Of a DNA stretch of 64,000 nucleotides, positions 36,164-46,286 are shown in pieces; position 1 is the stretch's first letter; each line of letters opens with the position of its first letter. The position numbers were made by a program, and so were the translations under genes. Under the pieces are notes generated by a model that ran no database searches, was not told where the DNA came from, and saw only the letters and a program-made list of their open reading frames with translations. The stretch covers positions 434,001 to 498,000 of the forward strand of contig BDSL01000008.1 in assembly GCA_003116995.1 (NCBI GenBank), read 5' to 3'. This DNA is from Yamagishiella unicocca. Taxonomy: Eukaryota > Chlorophyta > Chlorophyceae > Chlamydomonadales > Volvocaceae.

Positions 36164-38559
36164 ATGTCAAATTCGTCGGCACCTGTTCTAGCAGTCGATA
36201 ATGAGGAGGACTTTTTTTCCCGCGTTCCATCGCTCGTCATTCGTGAGCATGTGCTGCCCCTCCTCGATGTGGACGACTGGCGCAGCTTGCGCCTTGTCAA
36301 CAAGCCGTTTTTAGAGCTGTACCGATGCACAGCATGTTCTCTGACAATTCGCATTTGCCGCGAAGCGTTGGACGCCCTACAGGGATCGCAGCCGCCCCAA
36401 ACCGCAGCGACCAGCACAGAGTCCCACGGCCTGGACTTCCTCTATCCATCTGTATGCCACGTACGGATCGCCTGCGACCCATATCCGCTGACGCCGCTAG
36501 CATCCGGCGATTCCACTGCTCAATTATTGCGTCTCCTGGGCCGCCGGCCATCTCAGGCGTTCCTCACGCTGCTGAACGCACACTACCACCCTCTGCTCGG
36601 CGGATACAGCCGGCCTTCGGACGCGATGCGCCTCTGCTACGACGGCGATGGCCCTGCTCACGTCAGCAGCAGCGACGACTTCAGCGGCAGCGGCATCGCG
36701 AAGGGCGATCCCGATGTGGGGCGCGTCTTTGGAGCCCTGCACGCAGCCGATCACCTACCTCCAAGTACGCTGGCGCCACACGCGGTTGGCACAGCCCGCC
36801 TGCCCACGGCCGCGGGCGGGGCTGGTGGGCAGGCCGAAGGAGCTGAGGCAGTGGCTAGGGCGCTAGCAGCCACGCTGCCCCACCTTACGCAGGTTCGGTT
36901 TGTCGGCGACCGGGGGATTCTGGGAGGCGGTGGCGTCAGCAGCGGCGGCGTTGGCGATGTTGGGCGCACGTGGCTCGCGCCGCAGGCCCTGTTGCACTGC
37001 CTGGCGGTGCAGCTGCTGCGCGGCCGCGCCACGGGTGGTGGTGCGGACGACTGGTGTGGTGGCGCGGGTCCGGTCGCTAGCGGCGAAGAAGGCGACCCAG
37101 CTGATGCCAACTCCAGCCGCCAAGGCGGTTATAGAGACCACGTGGGGGCCGCGCACGGCGGCGGCGGTGCGGGACCCAGCGGTGGCGCTGACGCTGCGGC
37201 CGGCGGGCTGCAGGGGCTCTGCGTCGACTACTCGCGAGACAGTGCGGACTCCTTCGAGGCGGAGCTGCTGGACCATCACCACCACTACCCGCAACTGCCC
37301 GAGCTGCTGCTGGACCTGCGCGCCGGCGGCGCCGGCGGCGCCGGCGGCGGCGGCAATACCAGCTCCACCAGCGGCTCCGGCAACTTTAGCTGCAGGAGCG
37401 GCAGGGGCAGCGCGAACGTGCTTCATCCCGTTCTGCAGCGCAGCGCCGCACGGCTGCAGACATCCACCCCTCCGCAGCCGGCGCCGCTGCTTGGCCTGAG
37501 CTCCCTGGAGTTGCGCGGCGTGACCGTCAAGCCTGCGCTGCTGGCGGCGCTGCGCGATGTACGGCAGCTGACGTGTCTGGTCCTGTCCGTCTCCTGCGCG
37601 CGCCCCTACGAGCCGCTCGTCACCTCGCTGCCGCACTTGACGCGCCTGGCTCGGCTGCACCTCTTCCTGCACGTGCCGTCGCCGTCGCAGCAGCGACTCA
37701 TACGGCAGAGGGGCGCGGTAGGGGAGGCGAGAACCAGCGTCGGGGGTGAGGACGGCGCCGGCGGCAGCGGCGCTAGTGGCGGCAGTGGCGGCAGCGGCGG
37801 CAGTGGCGCTAGTGGCGGCAGTGGCGCTAGTGGCGGCAGTGGCGGCAGCGGCGGCAGTGGCGGCAGTGGCGGCAGCGTGCAGGAGTATTACCGCCTCGGC
37901 GGCGGCGGAGGCGACGAGGGTCCCGAGCGTACGGCGCCCGACTGTACGGCGGCGCACCTGGCGGCGGCGATATCGCAGTGCCGGGGGCTGGTGTCGCTGG
38001 GGCTGCCCGGCGAGGACGTGGACCAGCAGGTGCCGATGCTGCTGCAGGTGCGCTGTGGGAGGGGGCCTGCACGCCTGCCGTACGCATACACTCATGGGAA
38101 GTCGTACACGACGCGTGTATGCGGCCGTGTCCTGCGTGTATGCGGCCGTGTCCTGCGTGTCCTTCTAGTGGTAGGGGGTGCCGGAAGGGAGCCGCTGCGC
38201 CGGTGCACACCGGCGGCTTCCCACGGTGGGGTGTGTAAAGCTGCGTGTGTTTCCAACCCAGGGTGCTTCTCCCGCCCCCGCAACCCTTGTCCCGCCCCCT
38301 TGCCCCTGATGCACCTCACCCCGCCGAGCCCCAATCCGCTCCCCTCCTCCTTCCCAACCCCCTCGCGCCCTATCTAGGCGCTGCCGGGGCTGACCCATTT
38401 CGCAGCTCGGCAGCTGGGGCCGTGGGAGGTGGCCGAGCCGCACACCGCCCTCCGCTCCCTCTGCCTAACCATGGCCTGGTCCGCACACCTCGCGGCGCTG
38501 CTGCCTTGCCTGCCGCGCTTGGAGGCGTTGCGGGCAGATATGTATGTATATGCGGACGG

Positions 38560-38590
<31 letters not shown>

Positions 38591-40388
38591 AGCCGCAGCA
38601 GGGCTGGCGGAAGCGGCCGGCGGCCTAGGCGAGGCCGTGGCGGCGGCGGCGGCGGCGGCGGCAGGGACGACGGCGGCGGCCGTGTCGTTTGCGACGACGG
38701 CGACGGCAGCGTGGGGGATCTGTACGGCCAGCTGGCGGCGGTGGCGGCGGGCCTGGAGGCCGTACGGCACGTGGAGCTGCAGCTGTCGGTGATGCGGCCT
38801 GAGCCGTGGGACTGGGCGCTGGTGCTGCGGGAGGTCGCGGCGGTGAGGGGCCTGCGGGGCCTCGCGCTGCGGCTGCCCCAGCCGGACAGCGGCCCGCCCC
38901 TGCGGCAACAGCACTTCGTCAACGTCTGCAGGTGGGGCCCTCCAGGGAGGGCAATCTACAACAGGGAGGGCAAGCTCCAGGGATGGCAACCTGAACAGGA
39001 AGGGCAACCTCCATGGAGGGCAACCTGAACAGGAAGGGTAATTTCCAGGGAGGGCAACCTGAACAGGAAGGGCAACCTCCAGGGAGGGCAACCTCCTGAC
39101 GTCCATCTGCCCGCCTAGAGGCCCAGCGGGTCCAGCTCGGTTGGACGTTTCGCTTTTGGCTGTGTCGTCGACGCAGGTGCATGCGAGGGCTGCGGCGGCT
39201 GACGCTGCTGCTGGCGCACCCCAGCTGCTCCAAACTGAATGTGAAGGCCCTGCAGGTGGGTGAGCGGAGGCGGCCTCGCGGGGTGGGGTTACAGCGCGCA
39301 TTGGGCCTTGTCTTGTGCTCTTGTCGGTTACGTCTAGGGTTATGGAGGGCGGCACGGGTTTAAGAGGGGCGACCCATTGACAATGCCAATGGCTGTGCCG
39401 TACACTTCAGGCCCTGCAGTACCTGCCGTACATCGAGCTGGTGCAGCTGCACTTGGGTGGCGAGTGGGAGGATGGCGGCGGCGGCGGCGGCGGCACTGGT
39501 GCGTCGCGGCCGTCGGGCCGCCAGCGGCAGCACGGCGCTGGAGGCAGCGGCGGCAGCGGCGGCGGCGGCGGCGGTGCCGCCGCCAAAGGGGGTAAGCGCG
39601 AGGCCAGGCAGTGGCGCCGTGGGCGAGGTGGCGGGGGTGACGGCGGCGGCGGCAGCGGCGATGACGACAGCAGCGGCGCTGCTAGTCACGGCGTGGCGCC
39701 GGAGGACGCGTCGCCAGGGGCCAGGTCCGGGCGCGGCTCTGGCGTCGCAACGGCAGCGCAAGGGTTTCGAGGTGCCGCCGATGGCGCCGGCGGCGGTGAG
39801 ACCGGGAGGAGTACGGCGGTTTCGGCGCCACCGCTTCCGCGCAGCGCCGCCGCCGCGGCGGTGTTGGAGGCGGCGCGCAGCCTGGGCTACCGCACGCTGC
39901 GCCAGCGGCGGCACGGGCGACGGCGGCGGCGGCGGCGCGGCGGCGGCAGCGACGGTGACGTCGGCGACAGCGGTACGGATGGTACGGACGACGATGGGGG
40001 ACAGGCTGGTGACGGCGCCGTTGGCGACGTCGTCGAGAGCGGCGGTTGGACAGATAGCGAGGGCGGTGGTGAGGGGTACGACAGCTCAGGCAGCGGTGGC
40101 GACGGCGATGGCGATGACTTTCACGCGAGCGACGCCGAGTGGAGAGGTGGTGGATATCGGGCCGGGGGGCGCCGAGCAGATGCGGCAGGGTGCGGCGGCC
40201 CAGCGGCGGGTATGGCGCCGGTGCGGCTGCAGGCGGACTTCATCACCAGTTATGAGGCGGCGGAGGTGAACGCGGTGTTGAGGTGGGAGCTGAGGCCGGT
40301 GGTGGTGCGGGCGGGGCTGGAGCCGCGGTGGGTGTGGGCAGAGGCGACCGGGCTGGCTGGGGACGCGGGCCGGGGCGGCGGAGGGTGA
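36164..40388 (+). CDS. F-box-like leucine-rich repeat protein, four exons
   Basis: Exons 36164-38047, 38378-38931, 39177-39255 and 39411-40388 join in phase to 1,164 residues. Residues about 15-65 (EDFFSRVPSLVIREHVLPLL, then DVDDWRSLRLVNKPFLELY) look like an F-box: a Leu-rich helix followed by the W-x-S-L-R-L-V-N-K pattern. Leucine-rich segments follow, such as LGLSSLELRGVTVKPALLAAL, LPHLTRLARLHLF, LVSLGLP, MRGLRRLTLLLAHPSC and LPYIELVQLHLGG. They are broken by Gly/Ser/Ala runs, including a long GGSGASGGSG linker near 37.75-37.88 kb. The C-terminal 320 residues are mainly Gly/Asp/Arg-rich low complexity and end with SYEAAEVNAVLRW and VWAEATGLAG. If the F-box is real, the protein would bring targets to an SCF ubiquitin ligase; this is inferred. 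An F-box-less LRR protein is the alternative. Confidence 0.8.
38932..39110. repeat. Degenerate AGGGAGGGCAACCT repeat in an intron
   Basis: Units of roughly 20 bp (GGAGGGCAACCTGAACAGGA variants) fill most of intron 2 of the F-box/LRR gene. Confidence 0.8.
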
Positions 40389-41054
40389 GAGGCGGTGTGC
40401 GGGCCTTCGGGCCAGGTAGGTGCTGTAGGTGCTGTTGGCGACGGTTCTTGGCAAATTGTGTGGTTAGATAAAGGACGGTCGAAGGAGAAGGGCACGGCGA
40501 CTTTGCAGGTTTGCAGGGCTGGAATGTACGACATGGTAAGGCACGGCTGTGCACCTAGTGCGTGGGACGGACCGTGATAGCCCGCGTCGAAGCTTTTCGA
40601 TGCGGCAGCAATGATCAGTTGGTGGGTTAAAGGACACACGTGACACTTGCGACACTTGTGCTGCCGGGCCCAGCACCTCCATCACAGCACAACCAGGCGA
40701 CTGATCGGCCAACACAATAGGAATGCAGAGTTGCTGTGTGCAGAGCAGTGGATTTGCCTCCGCCAACGCTCACAGCCCCGGAGGGACGAATGGTACAGCA
40801 CGCAGCAACGTTTCTACCCTCATCGCTCATCATCGACGGTTCTAACGCCAGCCGTCTCAGGGCGCCTCAAAACCAGGCGCTAGGCGGCGCGCGGGCCCAG
40901 GCGACCCGCAGAGAGCAGCAGCCGGATTGAGCATTAAAGATACCGGTAGCCGCTAACGGTTTTCGCCGGTCTGTGACAAGGCCTTTTCGTTGCCGCTGTT
41001 TCCGTATTGCATGACCTAGTATAAACTAGAATACGCCAGACCTGTGTTGGGAGC
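40389..41054. other. Intergenic region before the QTRT2-like gene
   Basis: No coding sequence supported. A TATAAA at 41020-41025 is the probable promoter of the next gene. Confidence 0.5.
41020..41025 (+). promoter_or_regulatory. TATA box of the QTRT2-like gene
   Basis: TATAAA in AT-rich context. Transcription would start near 41050, which leaves almost no leader for the ATG at 41055 and favours the next in-frame ATG at 41082. Confidence 0.5.
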
Positions 41055-41081
41055 ATGCGCACAGCGCTAGTTGTTCAAGCC

Positions 41082-44000
41082 ATGTCACATTCGGCCGTAA
41101 CGCATTTTTCGGTGAAGGCCAGAGACGGCAAGGCGCGATGTGGGGTGCTAATGAGCAAAAACGGTAGCATTGAAACTCCTGCTGTGCTCCTGTACACACG
41201 ACGAGGCGGCCCGCTCTCCTTGACTTCGCCCGACATGGTGGCCGCCGTTACACCACGGGTCCAAGGAGTGCAGCTGAGCTCCATGCAATTGTAAGCCCGA
41301 CGTTTATGGCAAGCAATCTGCCGCTATCTATCTAGCAGCTGTGACGCTACTGCACAATTCCCATTGCAGCCTTGAGAATCCCGACGCGCGCGTTTTGAAA
41401 GAGCATGGCAAAGGTGCCCATATCTTTCTGTGCTTGGAGGGCTATCCCATCCTGGCCAGCAACCGCGATCCCACCATGTACGAGTATGGCTCTCGCCCCA
41501 GCACCGACCGGGAGGTGCACGTATCCATCCATAGCGGTGGCCATATGGTGAGAGCCAGGCGGTCGTATGTGGGGTGGTGGACACATACAGACGGAGGGGT
41601 GCATCACGGAGGCGGGGGCGTAACGGGGGGGCGGCATGACGAAGGGGTGGCGGAATGGAGGCGGTCTGGCTGCTCTGTCTGGCCCCAGGTTGAGGCACTG
41701 ATGCAGGGACTGCAAGCTGGCGGTGGTCCCCCAAGAGTCTGTGTTTTTTTGGGTTGGTACGGTCAAGTTTAGTTTCGATTGGGTTGGGTTGGTTTGGGTT
41801 TGCCGTGCCTCGGCACGAGCAGGAGCCCCTGCCTGGCGCCGCCACCGGGCACGCCGGGCCACATGGGGGGGGGCAGAGGACAAACAAACCCGGTGGAGAT
41901 GGTGTGGAGGGGGAAAAGAGGAAACACGCGAGGGATAAGAGTTCTGGACACGCATTTGAGGCGAGGGCATGCCGCACATTGTGGGGGGAGTTGAAGACAC
42001 CGCGACCTTCCGCCCCCCTTGCCTTCCGCCCCCCTTGCCTTCCGCCCCCATTGCCTTCCGCCCCCCTTGCCTTCCGCCTCCCTTCCTTCTTGGCGCCCAC
42101 AGGTGGGACCTGACCGCTACATGGAGACCGTGGCGGCGCTGCAACCCGACATGTACATCACGCTATGTGACGAGGTGAGCGCTGACCTCGCTGCGCCGGC
42201 GGCTGCGGGGCAGGGGCTGCGGGGCAGGGGCTGGAGCCGGAGGCTGGCTTTGGGGTGCGTGTCGGGCCTTACGTCAGGCCGGGGTGCGACGAAAGGTTCC
42301 AGCTGGTGGCTACGGGGGGCTGTGGGGGCTGTGGGGGCCTGTGGGGGCCTGTGGGGATTGTGGGGGCATTTGGGGCCTGTGGGGGCTGTGGGGGCCTGTG
42401 GGGGCTATGGGGGGGCTATGGGGGCTGTGGGGGCCTGGCTGCTGGCTGAGGTGCGTCTGGTTGGTTGCTTCCCGGGGATTGCAAGGAAGAACCAGGAGGG
42501 GTAAGGTGAGGGGGAACCCCGTGGGGTCGGTACCCGTTGGTTGCTGCCCGGGGTGGTTGGGGAGTCCATGGTCGGCACCGCGCCCTCTTTCCCCCACGTG
42601 CCTACCGCACGCGTTCCATGCCCCCCAGCACGACTTGCGGGCGCGACTCAAACAGTCAATCCTTGCTGTCATAACCTATTCGCAAGCGGCAGGTTGCTGC
42701 GGACGCCAAGCCCAAGCGCATCGCCACGGCCACCAAGCGAACAACCGCGTGGCTGGATGCCTGCCTGGAGCTGCACGCGGGGAAGTACACACTGCCCGCG
42801 GAGGGGCAGCCGACCTCGGGGGAGAAGCCGCCGGGCGAAGCCGGCAACGAGGACGCCAGCTCGGCCGGCGGCGGCGGCGGCGGGGGCAGCGGCGGCGGCC
42901 CGCTGGCTGGGAGCATGGCGCTCGCGGCGCTGGGCGGCGGCTCGCTGCCGGCGGAGCGAGCCAAGGCCGCCGCGGCTGTCGCGGATAAGGAGGGCGTAGG
43001 CGGTGAGCACCTGCGGCATCGCTGAGGGGATTTGATAAGAGATTCCCCCCCCCAAGGGGGGAAGGAGGTGACGGGAAGAAACCCCCCTGGGTCGGCACTG
43101 AGAAGTATGACCGGTTCGGAGAGGTTTGGTACGCACGTCCGGATCTGACATGCCCTGGAGAACTTGGCGAGCGCTACGGGCCTCCCTTCCTTCCCACCAC
43201 ACCCACCCATTCGCGGATTATCTTATCAAACACCCACCCAACCGCGCACGCACCCCCGCCCCCCCGCCACCCGGCCTCCCTGCCACCAGGCTATGCGCTG
43301 TGCGGTCTGGGAACCGGCGAGGCCCCCCGCCAGCGCGCCGCCCTCATCGCCGCGTCACTCGGCGCTCTTCCGCCGGCTGCGCGCGAGCAGCGGCCCGTGT
43401 TTGCGACCGGGCTGGTGTGCTCCCCCGACGAGCTGCTGGACGCGGTGGCGGCGGGAGTGGACCTGTTGGACTGCGCTTACGTGGCACAGGTGATTGGGGG
43501 GGGGAGAGGAGGGGCGGGATAGGGGCTCAAAGGGGGGAGAGGAGGGGCGGGAAAGGGCTCAAAGGGGGGAGAGGTGGGCGGGATAGGGGCTCAAAGGGGG
43601 GATTCGAGGGAAACCGGTGGATGTCCGAAAAAACCGTTTAAAACAGAAGTTTTGAGATGCATGCTGGAGAACTGGGTTGGGGATACGAAAGCCAAAGGTC
43701 GTAATATGACCTTTGGCGGCTAAGCTATATCGGCTACGGCGAGACGAAAGGAAGCGAGGACCCCGCGCGACGCACGTAAACTTTTCGCAGAACCGGTTTT
43801 GGGCGCTAGCAGGAGAACTGTGGGAGTTGGTGCGCTATGGGAGAGCGGACATCGCGGTCCGGTCCCAGTCCCAGTCCTAGTCGGAGTCCCAGTCCCGGAG
43901 TCAAAGGGGGGAGAGGAGGGGCGGGATAGGGGGCCGGGAGGCACGCCCCACACGCACAGGGCTGGGTGGGGATGGCCCTGGGAACGGCGCTGAGCGGGCG

Positions 44001-46286
44001 CGGCAGGGGCCGGGAGGGGAGAGACCGGCAGAGGGGGCAGGGGAACAGGGATCTGGGCGCGTTGTATGCTGTCACTCCGTAACGCCAGTGCCTCAACCCT
44101 TACCCTACCCTGGCCTCCACCCCACCTCGCGACCCCCCACCCCAACCCTCCCTCGAACCCCCGCCTCCCGTCTCGTCTGGACCGCCATCTTCAACGCTCT
44201 TGGTTTGTCGACCGTGGATTCGCGGACTTTCCTCTACCCCCTCGCGCGTGCAGTTGACGGCAGGGGGCTACGCGCTGACGTTTCCGCTGCGGCCGCCGCC
44301 GGTAAGGGCTGAGGGCTGGGGTTTGGAACTGTGGTTCGGGGGCGTGGGGTTTGGAACTGTGGTTTGGGGGCATGGGTGTGGATTTATGGTTTGGGGGCGT
44401 GGGTGTGGAACTGTGGATGTGAAGGGTAGGTTACTTCAGAGAGCTGGTTACTTCAGAGAGCTGGTTACTCCAGGGGGGGCCCCTTCCCGTGCCACTGGTT
44501 CCCGTATGGTTGCTGTTATCAGGACAGTGTGTAAAGCACCGTCTAAAATACACCAGTCTGGGACGTCCCTGCAGTACCCAAGGGGGTGTAACTGCCTATC
44601 GAAGGACAGACACTGCGCCCTGGCAGCGACCCGAACAGCCCACACCAGCGGGCTAGGGGCTCCCCCGCTGGCAGCCCCTAGCTGGCCCCTCCCCCTTGAC
44701 ACTGCACTAGTCGCGTTAACGGTTCTTTTATCGTAACTTCCCCTGACACTGCACCTTGGGAGGGCACCACGGAGAGGGGGCCGCTCTGGTTGCCGCTAGG
44801 AGGGGCCTCTTGCTCCCCTGCCCGCCGCTCCTTTGCCCGCCGCGCCCTTGCCGCCGATCGCCTGAACCTCCGGCTCCCATGCGCCGCTTCGCAGGGCTGG
44901 CAGCCGCCGGCAGACGGCGCGCAGTGCGATGGCGCGACCGAGCAGGCGGAGACGGAGGCGGAGGCGGAGGACCCGCCCGCGCCGGCAGCGCCGCGGCCGC
45001 CGCCCACGCAGGGCGCCGTGGCCGCTGGGCCGGGACTGGGTCCCGACGTGTCCATCGGCGCCGACGACTCCAAGATCAACCTCTGGTCAACGTCGTACAG
45101 GTTCGTGCCGTCCGGCGTAGATGCGTCAGACGTAGAGGAGTTGAACCGACGCGGCGCGGGGCGGGGGTAGGGTAGGGTAGGGTGGTGGGTCGGCGGCGTG
45201 GTGGGTCACGGTGGGGACCGACGTGGCCGCAGCACCCGGCACCCAGGCTCGCCCTCCACCTGCACCTCAGTGCCGCTTCCCCCCCGCGCCTACCCCAGCC
45301 TAGCCCACCCGCTCACCACCTGCTTCCCTCCGCCCTCCTGTTTCCCCTTCCCCTCCCAAAACTGTAACCGGGTCTTCTCGCCACCACCGCCCCCTTATCT
45401 CCTTAACTCGTGTTTCCCGCTGGTTGTTCCGCCTCGTTTTACCGACCACTGTGTCCTTTCAACCGCTGTTCCCACCACCCCCGCTTCAGGCTCGACAAGG
45501 GCCCGCTGCTGCCTGGCTGCGGCTGCTTCTCCTGCCGGCGCCACAGCCGGGCCTACGTGCACCACTTGCTCAACACGCACGAGATGCTGGCGGACGTGTT
45601 GCTGGAGGCGCACAACACCAGCCACCTGGAAGCGTTCTGCCAGGCAAGCAAGCAAGCAAGCGAGAGAGAAAGCGGGGGCGAGAGAGAGAGCCGGGGGGCC
45701 AGGCAGCCGGGAGAGGGCGGTGGAAGCGGGAGATGGGAGCCAGGGGCAGGGAGCTGCGGACAGAGGGGGGCCTGAGCGCTGGAGGGCCACAGGGTACGAG
45801 GAGGTGGGGCATCAGGGGTTTCGGGGGACCCGGGGAACCAAGGGCTGCTGAAAATCGCATGCGGGAGGGGCCGGGGGGGGGGGTCGGGCGCCGTGACACC
45901 CGCCAGGCCATCCTGGTCCCGTCGTGCCGTACATTACCTGGCAGCAACGGTTACACTTTTGTACGTCGGTTGCTGCGAGTGCTGTGCATGCCGCCGGAGC
46001 TGAACACTGCCCCCTTCGCTTACCCCGCGACCTGGCTGCACAGGCCATCCGGGAGGCCATCGCCCAGGGCAGGTTCCAGCAGTTCCACACGTGGTTTCGG
46101 AGCCTGAGGCAAGCGCCGCTGGTGCCCTTGCCGCGGCTCACCGCGGGCAAGCGGAGAGCTTCGGAGCCGCCGGAGGCGGCTGCCGGCGTGGCGGGGGCGG
46201 AAGGCGGCACCGGGACACGGTCGGGGGCTTTTGGTGCCGGGGAGGGTGATCAGGAGGCGGGGCGCTCGAAATGGGTGCGGGTGTGA
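41082..46286 (+). CDS. QTRT2: Queuine tRNA-ribosyltransferase accessory subunit 2 (QTRT2-like), nine exons
   Basis: Exons 41082-41290, 41370-41547, 42103-42174, 42693-43002, 43290-43489, 44254-44301, 44895-45100, 45490-45643 and 46044-46286 join in phase to 539 residues (548 if ATG 41055 is used). Family features in order: ETPAVLLYTRRGGPLSLTSP, VGPDRYMETVAALQPD, GYALCGLGTGEAP, PVFATGLVCSPDELLDAV, DLLDCAYVAQ, TAGGYALTFPL and INLWSTSYRLDKGPLLPGC. The last is followed by the exact zinc motif C-x-C-x2-C-x25-H of tRNA-guanine transglycosylases. QTRT2 pairs with catalytic QTRT1 to exchange guanine for queuine at the wobble position of GUN tRNAs; in animals the complex is linked to mitochondria. A Gly/Ser-rich insert (AGGGGGGGSGGG region) and a Pro/Glu-rich insert (EAEAEDPPAPAAP) are lineage extras. 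Intron 8 has a GC donor (CAG|GCAAGC). Confidence 0.92.
42006..42090. repeat. CTTCCGCCCCCCTTGC repeat upstream of a splice acceptor
   Basis: About five copies of a 16-bp pyrimidine-rich unit lead into the acceptor CCCACAG at 42096-42102 and form an unusually long polypyrimidine tract. Confidence 0.85.
42310..42440 (+). repeat. G-rich GGGGGCCTGT repeat, quadruplex-prone
   Basis: More than ten runs of four to seven G separated by short CCTGT, CTGT, CATT or CTAT spacers lie on the sense strand of QTRT2 intron 3, 135 bp after the donor. Confidence 0.85.
43602..43684 (-). mobile_element. Intron-resident dispersed element, copy C, antisense
   Basis: Contains TTTTGAGATGCATGCTGGAG as in copies A and B, but here it is antisense to its gene and lies 113 bp after the donor of QTRT2 intron 43490-44253. 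It is followed at 43691-43715 by a perfect-looking hairpin (CCAAAGGTC...GACCTTTGG) whose counterpart follows copy A at 8884. Confidence 0.8.

Noticed and set aside
38465..39355. 296-residue minus-strand frame opposite the F-box/LRR exons
   Set aside because: A shadow of GC-rich coding sequence on the plus strand, which has phase-matched exons and leucine-rich motifs.
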